DNA of 64,000 bases from Macrostomum hystrix (Eukaryota > Platyhelminthes > Macrostomidae): NCBI GenBank assembly GCA_950097015.1, contig CATNEN010000034.1, positions 5,598,501 through 5,662,500 of the forward strand, written 5' to 3'. Of the stretch, positions 1-12,252 are shown piece after piece (the first letter of the stretch is position 1; every line of letters begins with the position of its first letter). Below the pieces are notes generated by a model, which saw only the letters and a list, made by a program, of their open reading frames with translations, was not told the origin of the DNA and ran no database searches. The translations under genes were made by a program, and so were the position numbers.

Positions 1-3000
1 AGGCCAGACGTCGCTGAGGTTGCATCGTTGTGTGCCTGTGAAAGCTGCGACACCACAACCCAAACAATCACCGAAGCACGCGACTCAGTAGTCAAAGTCG
101 GAGCACTTGTTCTGGATGCATCGACACTGACTGACACAGTCGAAGTCCAAACAGCCGACAAGGAGACAGTCTATACATTGTCAATGGTTGATAGTGCAGG
201 ACAAACCGAAGTCGAGTGCCTAGAGATGGCGACAAGAGTTGAACCACAAATGGCTGCGAGCGCTTCAATGTGGGACGCCGAATCAAACGACATGTCAACA
301 CAGACTCTGTACGAATGCACCGAAACCCTAGTGACAATCGGATCCACTGTTGAGGATAAAGCAACCGAGATATCATTGCACGTCAGCTGTCAGGAGCAAC
401 AGACGGACTCGATTGTTGTTGATACGGCTGAGAAGCAGACCGAGTACAACTTGGTGGTCTGCGACGCTACGCTGCAGACTGAGGGCGAGTTGATTCAAGC
501 ATTTGCAGTCTTCAAAACAGCCACAAGCGAAACTGCTTCAGTATGGGAGTGTGAGAGCACAGATATGACAGCCCAAACAATCACCGAAGCACTCGACTCA
601 GTAGTCAAAGTCGGAGCACTTGTTCTGGATGCATCGACACTGACTGACACAGTCGAAGTCCAAACAGCCGACATGGAGACAGTCTATACATTGTCAATGA
701 GCGACGCTACTCATCAGACAGAAAGTGAGATGAATCATGCATCGATTGTCATCAGGCCAGACGTCGCTGAGGTTGCATCGTTGTGTGCCTGTGAAAGCTC
801 CGACACCACAACCCAAACAATCACCGAAGCACGCGACTCAGTAGTCAAAGTCGGAGCACTTGTTCTGGATGCCTCGACACTGACTGACACAGTCGAAGTC
901 CAAACAGCCGACAAGGAGACAGTCTATACATTGTCAATGGTTGATAGTGCAGGACAAACCGAAGTCGAGTGCCTAGAGATGGCGACAAGAGTTGAACCAC
1001 AAATGGCTGCGAGCGCTTCAAAGTGGGACGCCGAATCAAACGACATGTCAACACAGACTCTGTACGAATGCACCGAAACCCTAGTGACAATCGGATCCAC
1101 TGTTGAGGATAAAGCAACCGAGATATCATTGCACGTCAGCTGTCAGGAGCAACAGACGGACTCGATTGTTGTTGATACGGCTGAGAAGCAGACCGAGTAC
1201 AACTTGGTGGTCTGCGACGCTACGCTGCAGACTGAGGGCGAGTTGATTCAAGCATTTGCAGTCTTCAAAACAGCCACAAGCGAAACTGCTTCAGTATGGG
1301 AGTGTGAGAGCACAGATATGACAGCCCAAACAATCACCGAAGCACTCGACTCAGTAGTCAAAGTTGGAGCACTTGTTCTGGATGCATCGACACTGACTGA
1401 CACAGTCGAAGTCCAAACAGCCGACAAGGAGACAGTCTATACATTGTCAATGAGCGACGCTACTCATCAGACAGAAAGTGAGATGAATCATGCATCGATT
1501 GTCATCAGGCCAGACGTCGCTGAGGTTGCATCGTTGTGTGCCTGTGAAAGCTCCGACACCACAACCCAAACAATCACCGAAGCACACGACTCAGTAGTCA
1601 AAGTCGGAGCACTTGTTCTGGATGCATCGACACTGACTGACACAGTCGAAGTCCAAACAGCCGACAAGGAGACAGTCTATACATTGTCAATGAGCGACGC
1701 TACTCATCAGACAGAAAGTGAGATGAATCATGCATCGATTGTCATCAGGCCAGACGTCGCTGAGGTTGCATCGTTGTGTGCCTGTGAAAGCTCCGACACC
1801 ACAACCCAAACAATCACCGAAGCACACGACTCAGTAGTCAAAGTCGGAGCACTTGTTCTGGATGCATCGACACTGACTGACACAGTCGAAGTCCAAACAG
1901 CCGACAAGGAGACAGTCTATACATTGTCAATGAGCGACGCTACTCATCAGACAGAAAGTGAGATGAATCATGCATCGATTGTCATCAGGCCAGACGTCGC
2001 TGAGGTTGCATCGTTGTGTGCCTGTGAAAGCTCCGACACCACAACCCAAACAATCACCGAAGCACGCGACTCAGTAGTCAAAGTCGGAGCACTTGTTCTG
2101 GATGCCTCGACACTGACTGACTCAGTCGAAGTCCAAACAGCCGACAAGGAGACAGTCTATACATTGTCAATGAGCGACGCTTCTCATCAGACTCAAAATG
2201 TTTCTTTGCAGTCATCTGCCAGGGTTGTCGTTTTGTTGTCCGATCGGAGCACGGAGCCACTATTACTTTTTTCAGTTGCAAGCACTTCTCAACAAACAGA
2301 GTCAACTGTAATCCAGACGGCGGATGGACAGACTGAATACTCATTACAAAATGATCTAAGTGAAACAGTTGCTCAAAAAGAGTGGGAAATTGAGGAAGCG
2401 TTTGTTAAGTGTGCGCCACCTTTAGTTAATGCAATGTGCTGTTGCGCACCTCGAGTTAATGTCGGCAGTAGTCAAGTCAACAGTGCTAGTATTCATGCCA
2501 GTGTCAATTTAAGCATTAGCATGAAAGACGCATCCCAGCAGACAAATCTTTTTTTGAGCAGCAAGCAGAAACAGACTGACTCAAAGGAAGTCTCAACTAT
2601 CGCAACTGACTGCCAGAGCTTTTCCCCAGTGGATTCATTTGTGAAAGTGGGAACTGATATTTCTGACTTTAGTGAACAGACAGAGCAACTGGTTGCTGAT
2701 TCCAACGCAAAAGTTGGCTGCCAAGTCACGACGAATTATACGGAACCGGTACTCCGTCTTGTTGAAGTGCCTTGTCAAACCGAGTCAATCGAAGTCACCG
2801 AGAAGGCACCTGTTATTATTGAGGAGACTTTGGTGCGCTGCCACTCAGATTTTTGGGCTGAAGCATCAGTCACAGCGGATCCAAAAATATTTCTTATAGA
2901 AGCAGTCTGCCAGACGACAGAACTTCGATGCATAGCCACCGCATCTCAGCATGCGATTGAAGTCGTAAATGAAAACGCCAATGCAATAAAGCAGTTGCGA

Positions 3001-3346
3001 AACGTGCAAACAGATGTCACGGACTTACTAGCCAGTCTGGTTAGCGAGGCGGAGGTGAAACACAACTCAGAAGCTGATGAACAAAATCAGATTGATTCTG
3101 TGGATGCACCAGTGCAGAAGCGCTTGTTCAAGTCAGCTTCAGATACTCGCGATACTGCATCGCTGTACTCAGCAGTACGCCAAGAAGACACTGGTTCGCA
3201 TTTCCAGTACCACCCGGAGCTTCATCATCATAGTTTTTCCAACCCGGATATTCAGTTCCACAGCCACTACGCACAAACAGAAATTATCTGCATCCATGAT
3301 GGGCCTATGGTAGATACAGCAACCTCACATCGGGACGATGTACCGA
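1..3346 (+). CDS. Large repetitive QT-rich protein, 3' portion of gene, penultimate exon (5' end outside window)
   Basis: I do not recognise this protein. The frame is open from base 1, so the true start lies to the left. It encodes about 1,115 residues built from an ~80-residue repeat rich in Thr, Val, Ser, Asp and Glu, with QTE/QTD/QTA tripeptides at regular intervals (for example VEVQTADKETVYTL). Near-identical copies have periods of 753 bp (starts 1, 754, 1507) and then 240 bp (1507, 1747, 1987). After about 2200 the repeats diverge but the QT spacing persists. No signal peptide or membrane span is visible in this part. A donor GTAAGA at 3347 follows CCG A. Splicing to the acceptor at 3577-3578 joins the reading frame exactly (phase 1) and skips the unspliced stop at 3364. 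Known: long QT-rich repeats are not a family I can name. Inferred: a structural or scaffold-type protein. Confidence 0.8.
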
Positions 3347-3578
3347 GTAAGAATCAAGTCTGTTAATTTTGTTGCGGGTAAAAATCTGGATTTTGCCTTT
3401 TCCTTTTTTCTTCAGTTTTATCTCTTCGTACCTTTTCTTTATTATTTTTAATATGCTGGATAAATTATGAGCTAGCAGATTTTTTTATCTAGGCTAGCAA
3501 CTGAACAAGAGCATATAACTACATTTTTTCTCAGAGTTCTGCCTGCAATTCTAATGCTCTGCTCCTTTTATATTTTAG
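3347..3578 (+). other. Intron of the QT-rich protein gene
   Basis: A 232-nt intron with donor A|GTAAGA and acceptor tatattttag|GT. It is AT-rich with a pyrimidine tract (cttttatattttag). The phase agrees on both sides. Confidence 0.7.
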
Positions 3579-4513
3579 GTCTGTCAGACACCTTTTTCAG
3601 TACATCTGCCCAGCCCCATTTGAGCCCATCGGGCCTTCTGAGTCCTGGTCTTATGCTGCGGCTGCGCAGCTCTAAGGAACCGGATTCCGACGGAGAACAG
3701 GTGGTGTCTAGCATGGCCCGCCTTGTTGATCGAGTGCAGCCATCACCGCAGCCGTCACCGATGTCACTACCGCTTTCTCCTGAGCACCAACATCAACAGA
3801 AGCTAAGAGCTGATACAACTGATGATGCTAAACCATTAATGCCTACTGTTTTTTCAAGAAAACAGCAACAGCAGCCGCAGGCTCAACAGTATCAACAACA
3901 GCCTCAGAGTCCGCAATCCTTCCGGCAGCGCCATCTTGGAGTGTCGAATCCCGAAGAATGTGAAGCAACCACCACCACCACTATGTCAGGACCGGTGCCA
4001 GCTTTGGCCTCAGCGTCGGGTCCCATGCAGTCACGAAAAGTTACTCCTGCTGCATCGGGCTTAAAGAGTCCCGGTCTGATGTTCCGACTGCGAAATGAAG
4101 AGGCAGCTGAAGCGGCAGAGCAGCAGAGCATGCTGGCTGAGATGACTCGCGTGGCCGGCCGAATGCCCGGTAGCGGTGGAATTGGCGGCACAGGCAGTGG
4201 TGGCCTTGGACCCCCAATGCCAGTTCCTCGTACACCCTCTGCACCCTCCTCGAGAGGTTCATCGTCTGATGACTCAATGGTGCTGGGTCAGGAGGCTCAG
4301 GGAGTTCAGGCACCACCGCAGCAGGCGCCGCGGCAGGCCCCACATCCTACGGAGGAATTCGAGCTAGCAAGAAAGCGGGCGACTGCAAGGCGCCTTCTAA
4401 GAGAGCAGGAGGAGCGAGATGAAGCAGAGGCCGAGGCGCAGAGGCGCCAGCGTCGAGTTGAACCAGGAGGTGACGCTGGCGTAGGACCGGCCCCTGGGCC
4501 AAGAGAGGCATGA
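3579..4513 (+). CDS. Last exon of the QT-rich repetitive protein gene
   Basis: This exon follows the acceptor tatattttag and continues the upstream frame (CCG A + GT gives P-S-L-S-D). It encodes about 312 residues ending at TGA 4511-4513. The content is low-complexity: Pro, Ser and Gln runs, a Gly-rich patch near 4170-4205, and a highly charged Glu/Arg-rich C-terminus near 4350-4450 that could form a short helix or coiled coil. A motif of about 12 residues occurs twice, as SGLLSPGLMLRLR near 3628 and SGLKSPGLMFRLR near 4056, and each copy is followed by an acidic helix-like segment. That looks like a duplicated linear binding motif, but no partner is known. If the splice is wrong, this would be an independent 319-residue reading frame; the exact phase match argues against that. 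Confidence 0.7.
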
Positions 4514-6120
4514 GTGACTTATTTTTATTTTTGTGTGTTCTTCTAATTCACTGAATAGTATTTTTACCTGAAACTGTAACTGAATAGTTGCGGTAAACGA
4601 ATAATCATGCTTCTCAGAATTTTAAACGGACGCTAGAAACATATAAAATATTTTCGATGACTTTAAAGTACTCAAACATATTTAAGCACATTTACTTTTG
4701 GTACATTGACTGCTCAAGGAAAGTGAGAATTCTTACGTGCTACTCCATTCTCAGTAGACTAACCTGGTCTTTGTTGTATTTTTAGACAATGCTACCTTCT
4801 GTAATAATAATTAGGAATGTTATTATAATGCTCGTTGACTTGAAATATTAACATAAACGCTTACGCCTGTTTTAATTTAGTTTCAAATTAGTAAATAATG
4901 TTCTCGCTCTCATTGGAAATTAGAATTTGACAGTCATAGCGCTAGGTGGTGCATATCTAACAATTACTTCTGCTCCATTATTATACCACCACTAGAACTC
5001 CTCTTGCAACTGCCATGTTAGTTGTTAGTTCCATATTTCTGAGTACTGAGTGAAATATTTAACTGCTACTTTGTCTATACGAATCAATCATTTGTGAAAG
5101 ACACATTATAACAAAATATAAAACCTAGCTAAATATTTTCACACTACGCTTTACGTATAAAACGAAAAGTTTTTTTAATTTATTTGTTTTGTAATTTAGG
5201 TTCCGCTTCATTTTTTCTTACGATTGGACATGGGAAGATCCACATATTTCGGGCGGGCGAGACCGCCATTATGCCGGGCGGGACCGTCATCCATCATGCG
5301 TCATTGCCGCGAAAATGTAAAAAATAAATACCTTCATCTCTTTTATCTTCATTATCCCACTCATTTGTCTACTCTTTATCAAGCGAGCAACACTACCCGA
5401 CAGCGTAATTTGTTTGTATCAAATTCTAATCTAATTAGATCTGGTCGCACCCAAAAGCCTGAGTTATATCATTTTTAGCTTATTGCTGAAATGTAGTCAG
5501 CCACTTGCCGAGTCAGTGCCAGCGTCAAGTTTCTTGTGATGCTTGCAAGCCTTTAGTGATAATCAAAATTGTCACTGATCAGGAGGCTGAAGGAGGCATA
5601 ATGAGCCGCATCGCTGATACTTTTGCTGCACATTTTAACAAAGCAATGACTCACTGCGACTTATTATTCCTCAATAATAAAAGCCGCAATCCTGCCGGCC
5701 GGCTTTGTTAGTTTATGTTTAGCGAACACTTTCGCTGATCCATTAAATATGAATAATATAGGTTCTCAATAAAACCAAGCACCACATAAACACTGAACAA
5801 GACTGACTGCTTGGATATCCATATGATAACACGGAGCCAAGAACCATAAGCACGTTTTAGCCAATTAAAAACGTCTTTCAACGGTTCAGCGTTCTATCTT
5901 AATTGTTTAGATGACCGACACGCAAATCCTGATGTGAAATGAGATCCTTTGGCCTACATTTTCTGTCGAGACATTTGTGTCTTTAGGACAGTAACAAAGA
6001 GTGAATATTACGCTGGCCTAATGCAAACGATGTACGCAGTTAGGTACTTAGCTACATTTATGTAAATAATCATAAAAGCTCAAAGTGAAATAGAACAAAC
6101 ATTTTGGTAGCTTGCTCAGA
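4514..6120. other. Non-coding stretch
   Basis: AT-rich DNA with no supportable gene. It presumably includes the 3' UTR of the QT-rich gene. A short GC-rich direct repeat (cgggcggg..gacc) lies near 5249-5290. Nothing else is recognised. Confidence 0.5.
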
Positions 6121-6490
6121 GCTATTTAATTCAGCATCAGATCAGCACAACGATGTAAAGCTATTTTGAGATCATGAGTATAGGCTTTGCCAATGCTGCA
6201 TGCACTAACTGGCTTACACGTATCAAAAAATCTACTTAAAAGGTGCAATAACAGGTGGCGAACTGGATCTAGCAGAAACCGATTGCTCAGAGAGTAATGT
6301 ATAGCTGAGAGCTTTAGTATACACATGAAATGTATAAAAATGCCATTGAATTATCAATATGGATACTCCTAATAATTTAATTTTAAACTAGATTTTCATT
6401 TGCGATCAGCTATTTAAATACGCTCAATCCATCAAGAATAAAGAGTAAAGAGTATAGAGTAAATCATAAATAATAAAGAGAGCCATTCAG

Positions 6491-6781
6491 TTAAACTTTT
6501 TCGGAGCGTCTTTTATTCCGTCGCGACCTCCATCGGTAGTAGTAGGTCCCTGCCACGACTAGAGCAATCAGCAGTGCGACAAGGATTACAGCAATGCAGG
6601 TCACCTGGCCTTTGCTAATGGTGCATAATTTTCCTGTCCAATCTTTGAGGCATTTGCAATGATACACGTCGGGTTCGATCTTCTCGCAGAAGCTTTCTTC
6701 CGAGCACAAGGCTTGATATTTTTTATATATATGTTCGTGCTCTTCATCGTGCGTGCACCTCCTGGTTGCGTTCGAGCTACT
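6491..6781 (-). pseudogene. EGF-family single-span membrane protein, copy G1, no start codon
   Basis: The frame reads through one six-cysteine EGF module (RRC..ALC..SFC..YHC.KC..LC), a ~22-residue hydrophobic span (CIAVILVALLIALVVAG) and a very basic tail (RWRSRRNKRRSEKV), then TAA. An NAT glycosylation sequon precedes the first cysteine. It is about 98% identical to copy G2 at 9857-10151. Where G2 has ATG AGT AGC, G1 has TTA AGT AGC, and G1 has no methionine anywhere in the frame. Either the start has been lost, or an upstream exon is spliced in at the pyrimidine-rich tract ttgcttttttaag immediately before it. The EGF frame itself is intact here. The family suggests a cell-surface ligand or receptor-like protein, but its partner is unknown. 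Confidence 0.6.
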
Positions 6782-6843
6782 TAAAAAAGCAACGAAAAGT
6801 TATATGTTTAACTGCTATCCAAGCTCAGCCAGTGGGCACAGCT

Positions 6844-6851
6844 TATTTATA
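6844..6851 (-). promoter_or_regulatory. TATA box of EGF copy G1
   Basis: TATAAATA on the minus strand within a block (ataaataagctgtgc) shared with copy G2. It lies about 65 nt upstream of the aligned start position. Confidence 0.45.
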
Positions 6852-7150
6852 TACACAAAGACGATTGAGCCGGAATCGCCGAGGTCCAACCTGCAACCAT
6901 GCACTTGGGCTAGACCAATTAGCCTTTATCAGGCAGTCCTGCTGTCCATATATGACCAATGCTAGGAAGGTTCAGCTCAGAGAGATCACCTAAATTGGGC
7001 ACTATTTATTTTGGCTCGGAACCGGACAATTTGCGGCTAAATAAAAGGGTTGCTATTTAGCCAATACCATTGAAGCGTAAACATTCGATGCAGAACAGCC
7101 CCGCGCATGAGGCGCCCTCAATTCATGTCGCTCGCTTTCAAAAAGCGACA

Positions 7151-9540
7151 AAAATCTCTCGTTTCGGCGAAAAATGACATGCCTTGTTTGACTTTCATGT
7201 TCTGTTCTGCTCAGTAAATTAATCTCAATTGATGAAGGGACTGAATACTACAGATACTACACTAGTAGACTACTAATGTATACTAGTATCTGCAGAATCA
7301 ACTAACGGCAAAGATATGACATTTTAATCACTTCGCGCACTCGTGCTTTTGCCATTGACGCACTCGTTTTCGTGCAGGAATATTACATTCTAATCATTCT
7401 AATCGTATATAAAGTGCACTCGAAGTAAATGTTTTTAGCTAGGCAGCCTGATTGGCCTCTAAGCAAATAATATCAAATGAGTCTACGATCTGTACCCGTA
7501 GAGAACAGATCCGTAGAGAACCACGTACCCGTAGTTCCCGTCTTGGGTGTTAATCCAGTGGCGCATCTGTGCCCTATCGTCTGGAAGAAAGTGTTGGGCA
7601 CACGGACCGTCTTCGGCTTTGATAGACTGCGTTGGGTTTTCTCCTAGTATGTCAGAGCGCGTGTTTTGACTTAGCTTCAGGGTGGTCCTTGGATACAGCT
7701 GGTAGGCGAGAGCCGCCCATTTCGCAAACCCCTGTGGGCCCGCAGACAGGCGGGGCTGCGAATCACAACAAGATGCAAATGAAATTATAGTCAAGTCCTT
7801 TCACCCAATAAAAAGCATGCAATTAAAAAATCAGGTCAGGGTAGTCCGCCGGTCCGTCCTGCAGCGTTGTCTTCCGAGGGGAAGATAATACGTGGATCGT
7901 CTTGTCATCCAAAGGATATCATCAACACGGAGGCCGGCAATGCAGTCCAGCGTCCCGCCTGACAAATGGTAAATTCACTCCAAGCCCTGCTAGAGCTCCG
8001 CATGAAGCAGCGCTCTATCAGGTGCCGAGAACACAAGCGTCAGTGTCGGAAGCTTTGTAGGTTCGGCAGAGCGACAAGAAAGCGCTTCCTTCAGGGCTAT
8101 TAGATGCTGACGAGTCGGATGGCGAGTGCTTGTGACAGAATTTAGCTGGCGACACACCTCAACCAGCTGCTGCCTGCTGGTCTTCTGAATCCTAGTGGCC
8201 CTCCGTCATTACGTGGTCGCCGACATCGTCGTACACAGTGACAGAACGGGGGCCGTCGAAGCGCTGAAATAGCTCAGCGTACCATTCGACGACGTCAATT
8301 GGGTGCTGCACACCCCAATTGCCGGTGACGTGTGGAGCTTTCGGCTGCGGGCCTTCCACGTTCCGCGGATGCCTTTCAGATCGGAAGTGCCTGGGGGACC
8401 CAGTCTCGAGCCTCGCCTTCGACAGCGACGCACAAAGCATATTTTCTTTGCTTTTACCGTAGCCTGAAAGCCTTAGCAGACGACGCCTTGTGCATATCTC
8501 GCTACGCGCGTTGCTCTGCCTCTGCCTCCTTTTTGCTTTTGCAGGTTCAGCACCTTCTGCCTCCTGCCCCTCTCGTCCGCTTCCTGGCTGCCGAGTATCC
8601 AAGCCTTGTACGCGTCGGATTAGGATAAATATTAGCGCTTTTGCCGACTGAAATGCGGGGCCTAGCAGCCTGATGCTCCAAGCTGGCGCAGCTGGTCATC
8701 ATTGGCCGACCGTAAATAACATGACAGTGTACAAGTAGATACACCACCCGACAAAAAGACCCATTCAGCCTGCTGTCGGACCATGCTTTGAGTACAGGCT
8801 TTGCTGGTACAACTGGCCAGCCTGCTGGTCATCCTACAAGAGCGTGCGGATACCGCCTTCTGGAACACATGATGTGCGCTTCCCGCGTTATCTGACCCGC
8901 GTAAACTATCATCTCCGTTCTGCTCTAATCTTTTTTGTCTCTCTTTTTGTGTTAAAGTTGCCTTCCCAACGTGCCTCTCTTCTCGGTTTCATCCTGGCGA
9001 TCCGCTAAGTGTAGACTGGCCCGGCCAATCGTTTATAGCCGCGTCGAAGCTGTATGTGCCTGCTGTTTGGCTTGGATTGGCTAGGTTGGAGCACACATGT
9101 GGGTTCTTAAGCGCTGCAGTGTTATGCGTGTCGCCTCACCTTCTCTCTCACTCTCGCCTATTTTATTCCCCGTGCCAACCATGTCGGTTTTTTATTTGCT
9201 AAAATACTAAATATTTCACAAATGTAAATAAACAGTTCGAATCTTGTTTATGTGAAGGAAGATTCCTTATCTTCCTTCGTAGGACTGCAGATTGGATCAA
9301 GCTTGAGCACTATGATACATTCCCTGATCCAAAGTATATACAATGTGCTCGTAAAAATCAGCTGAAAAAAATAAACAAGAAAGTTATTGAATATGCAAAA
9401 CGCTGCACGTGTCGCAATGTATGAAAAGTGTTATGCTAAACGATGATGCTTAAGCTCGATCCTTACGTTATTTATTTGAGCATCATGCGAGCTACGAGAG
9501 TATCAGCGCAAGAACGCTAACGATGATGAAACAATATAAT
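7151..9540. other. Unassigned stretch with a GC-richer island (about 7480-9130)
   Basis: This DNA separates the two duplicated EGF blocks. On the minus strand a ~90-codon open stretch (7483-7757) sits directly behind an acceptor-like tract, cttgttgtgattcgcag, and a second frame (8192-8602) ends in a sequence containing HPIDVVEWYAELFQRFDG. Base composition here is more gene-like than in the neighbours. I recognise no family and cannot link the pieces, so no gene is called. It could be exons of an unknown gene or an old mobile element. A short inverted repeat (cagatacta/tagtatctg) lies at about 7250-7290. Confidence 0.35.
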
Positions 9541-9856
9541 AGTTTATTAGTACAGGATTTGCCAATGCTGCTTACAATAACAAACACGCACGTATGAAGC
9601 AACCGATGTACTTTTATGATTTTTCACAACGTGCTCTCTCGACGAGAGCCGTGTGGCGATCTGGATATGGATCTAGCAGAAAGTGATTGCTTAGGGAGTG
9701 TTGCGTAGCTTAACTTCATTACAAAATCGAAAATAATAAATGGCACTGAAGTAATACAGTTCTTAAGTAATGAACAACATTAATGTTTGCGATTAACTTT
9801 TTAAAGACGTTCAATCCATCAAGAATAACACACAGTGAATAAAGAGAGCCATTCAG

Positions 9857-10151
9857 TTAAACTTTTTCGGAGCGCCTTTTATTCCGTCGCGACCTCCATC
9901 GGTAGTAGTAGGTGCCTGCCACGACTAGAGCAATCAGCAGTGCGACAAGGATTACAGCAATGCAGGTCACCTGGCCTTTGCTAATGGTGCATAATTTTCC
10001 TGTCCAATCTTTGAGGCATTTGCAATGATACACTGTCGGGTTCGATCTTCTCGCAGAAGCTTTCTTCCAAGCACAAGGCTTGATATTTTTTAAATATATG
10101 TTCGTACTCTTCATCGTGCGTGCACCTCCTGGTTGCGTTGGAGCTACTCAT
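9857..10151 (-). pseudogene. EGF-family single-span membrane protein, copy G2, one-base frameshift
   Basis: The ATG at 10151-10149 begins MSSSNATRRC and the frame follows the EGF module until about 10034. There, compared with copy G1, a single extra T (minus-strand A; cactgtcggg against cacgtcggg) shifts the frame between the third and fourth EGF cysteines. The rest of the EGF, the membrane span and the basic tail are in the shifted frame. Unlike G1, this copy keeps its ATG. The TATA box 68 nt upstream of the ATG leaves room only for a ~40-nt leader, which argues that translation starts here without a signal-peptide exon. It is either a recent pseudogene or an indel error in the assembly. Confidence 0.6.
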
Positions 10152-10218
10152 TTTTGATCGGCAGCAAAATTACAACAAATTTTTTATGTTATCTGATCTG
10201 TGAGATTTGCGCACAGCT

Positions 10219-10226
10219 TATTTATA
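10219..10226 (-). promoter_or_regulatory. TATA box of EGF copy G2
   Basis: TATAAATA on the minus strand, 68 nt upstream of the ATG at 10151 and conserved with copy G1 at 6844-6851. Confidence 0.5.
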
Positions 10227-10550
10227 CAAAATAGCGACTGATTGAGCTCCAATCGCCGAGGTCTAACCTACGACCGCTGACAAGCCTAGGACTGGACAAA
10301 ATAGCCGGCAGCAACCAGCACTGCTGACCATATTTGTAAATTAATAATGCCTTAGAGATTCGAGATAAATCACCTAAATTGGACAGAATCTATTTCTGTT
10401 GCAAACCAAGAAAAGGCTAGTTTCTATTTAATTAATTCAGTCGAATAAACAAGCTTCAAAGCTAATATGTGTCATCCAAGCAGAAAGGCCCTACGCATGC
10501 GAGGTCCTTAATTCATGTCGCTTGGTTTCAAAGAAAGCCAAACAAGTCTT

Positions 10551-12252
10551 GCGTGCGCGATGGCTAATGTGTTGGTGTTAAATTTGCTTCAACTAGACAT
10601 TTAGACATAAGCTAGCGGCATGTCAAACATTGGAATTAGCACAATGTTTCTAAAAACATTGAAAGCAAAGTTTTCTTTCGTTTTAAAAAATGTTTTTCAT
10701 TCTTTCCCGTTGGCCACGATGCGATTTTTTTATTAGAGTCAATTTAGCAGCACCAACACAACAAGATCACGGGCAACACCACCTGAAATCTGCTGCTGCA
10801 CCGACGGATCCCAAATCAAGTCCGTCTTTGGACTGGGCTACAGCATTACCTGCATATGCAATCTATTATTTTCTCACAGATAAGCTAAAAATATGTCAGG
10901 GTGTGCAACAAACCCAAAGCTCGGCGATTGCCTCGATTTTGATAATAAAAAAGCAAATGAGCAGCAGGAAATGGAACACCTACTAATGGATTTAGCAGGT
11001 CCTGCGTAATCGGTTTTCGAAGTGCGAACAAAGGAAAAGTGCAACCTGAGTCGCTAAAAATATTCAAGTGCTGAAGCATAGAGCACGGTAGTGCTAAAAA
11101 AATAAAAAACGGTTGTTTACTGCATAATTATAATAGTGAGGATTTACGATCGAGTGCGAATAGATTTATTTGTTTTTTAGTCTGGCGAAAATCGATGTGC
11201 CAGGTGGTATTCTGGCAAAATAGTATTAGTCACAGTTAAAGGAATCGAAGCAGAAGCACTGAAGGCCCTTTTAAATAGGACCACACACTGCAGAATAACA
11301 TAAGCTAACAAGTGTGTCGTCTTTTAAAGCAATAGAAATCTCGCAATTAGTCACCTGCAATCAGAATTGGTTTTATTTCCTGAATAAAACTTTGAATGAA
11401 AAGAATGTTTTGTGAACCATTGTGAGCCATTGAGTGTATTGGCCTATGCAAAGTATAATTCCCTAGGTTGTTAAATTTACAAACAGTAAAAACGACACAA
11501 AACTTACTCTCATTTGAAAAGCCATCAGTTCAAAATACTTCCGACATTCACTCACTTGCAAGACAAGCCAAAAAATAAAGTGCTTTCAAATAAGAATAAG
11601 CACAAAATTTGCAGTCTATCAAAAATCTAAGTTACAGTTTCCGTACGCTACAAAAGTACTCTGTGAAACTTCGACTTTGGATTAAAACTTGTTTGAATAT
11701 GCATACATGTCAACTATACTCAGCATCTAGAAGAATGCTGCTAATTTTCAGAGTGGAAATCAACGCGTTTAATTTCGAGAAAAAGCGGCCATCATTTGAA
11801 TCAGTTTAAGGCCCAGGTAAATTAATTGTGGCACGTGACCAACAAGGACAAACGACAGTAGGAATATTAAAAACCCACGAAATAAAAACATAAATCAATA
11901 GCCCGCTTAGTTTATTCATTGTTTTCACTTTTCTAATTTGCAATGCGAGGCAATCGCATGTCGAAATAATGGTAGGCATTTAGATTTGATGAGCTGAGAA
12001 TCTATATTATACACTATTTAAGGCACATATGTAATGAAGAACCATTTGCAGAGCTTCGAAACAGAACGGTACAATATCTCTACTTGACTAATTTAAATTT
12101 TTCTAGCCGATAATCAGGAGCCCAGGCGTAGCAATCGTTAGCTTAGGGGGGCATAATGTTTCGAAAAAAATATGTTAAACGTCATTCCAAAACATTCTAC
12201 ATCATTTTACGAAGTTTTATGATTTCCGTACTGAACATTGGTCGTTACTTTG
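10551..12252. other. Non-coding stretch
   Basis: AT-rich DNA. The open frames are short, without homology that I can see, and lack start or splice context. Nothing is supported. Confidence 0.5.

Larger units (their letters stand above)
6120..7150. repeat. Duplicated block, copy 1 (partner 9545-10550)
   Basis: A segment of about 1 kb holding EGF copy G1 plus its 3' and 5' flanks aligns with the G2 block. Shared landmarks outside the gene include tttgccaatgctg, ggatctagcagaaa, aatcgccgaggt and aattcatgtcgct. The flanks are visibly more diverged than the coding part. Confidence 0.65.
9545..10550. repeat. Duplicated block, copy 2 (partner 6120-7150)
   Basis: Paralogous to 6120-7150, with the same gene order and orientation: 3' flank, EGF gene, TATA box, 5' flank. 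It indicates tandem duplication of the EGF gene with its promoter. Confidence 0.65.

Noticed and set aside
10690-10986. 98-codon plus-strand frame
   Set aside because: No signal, domain, splice or promoter context. Composition as in the surrounding non-coding DNA.
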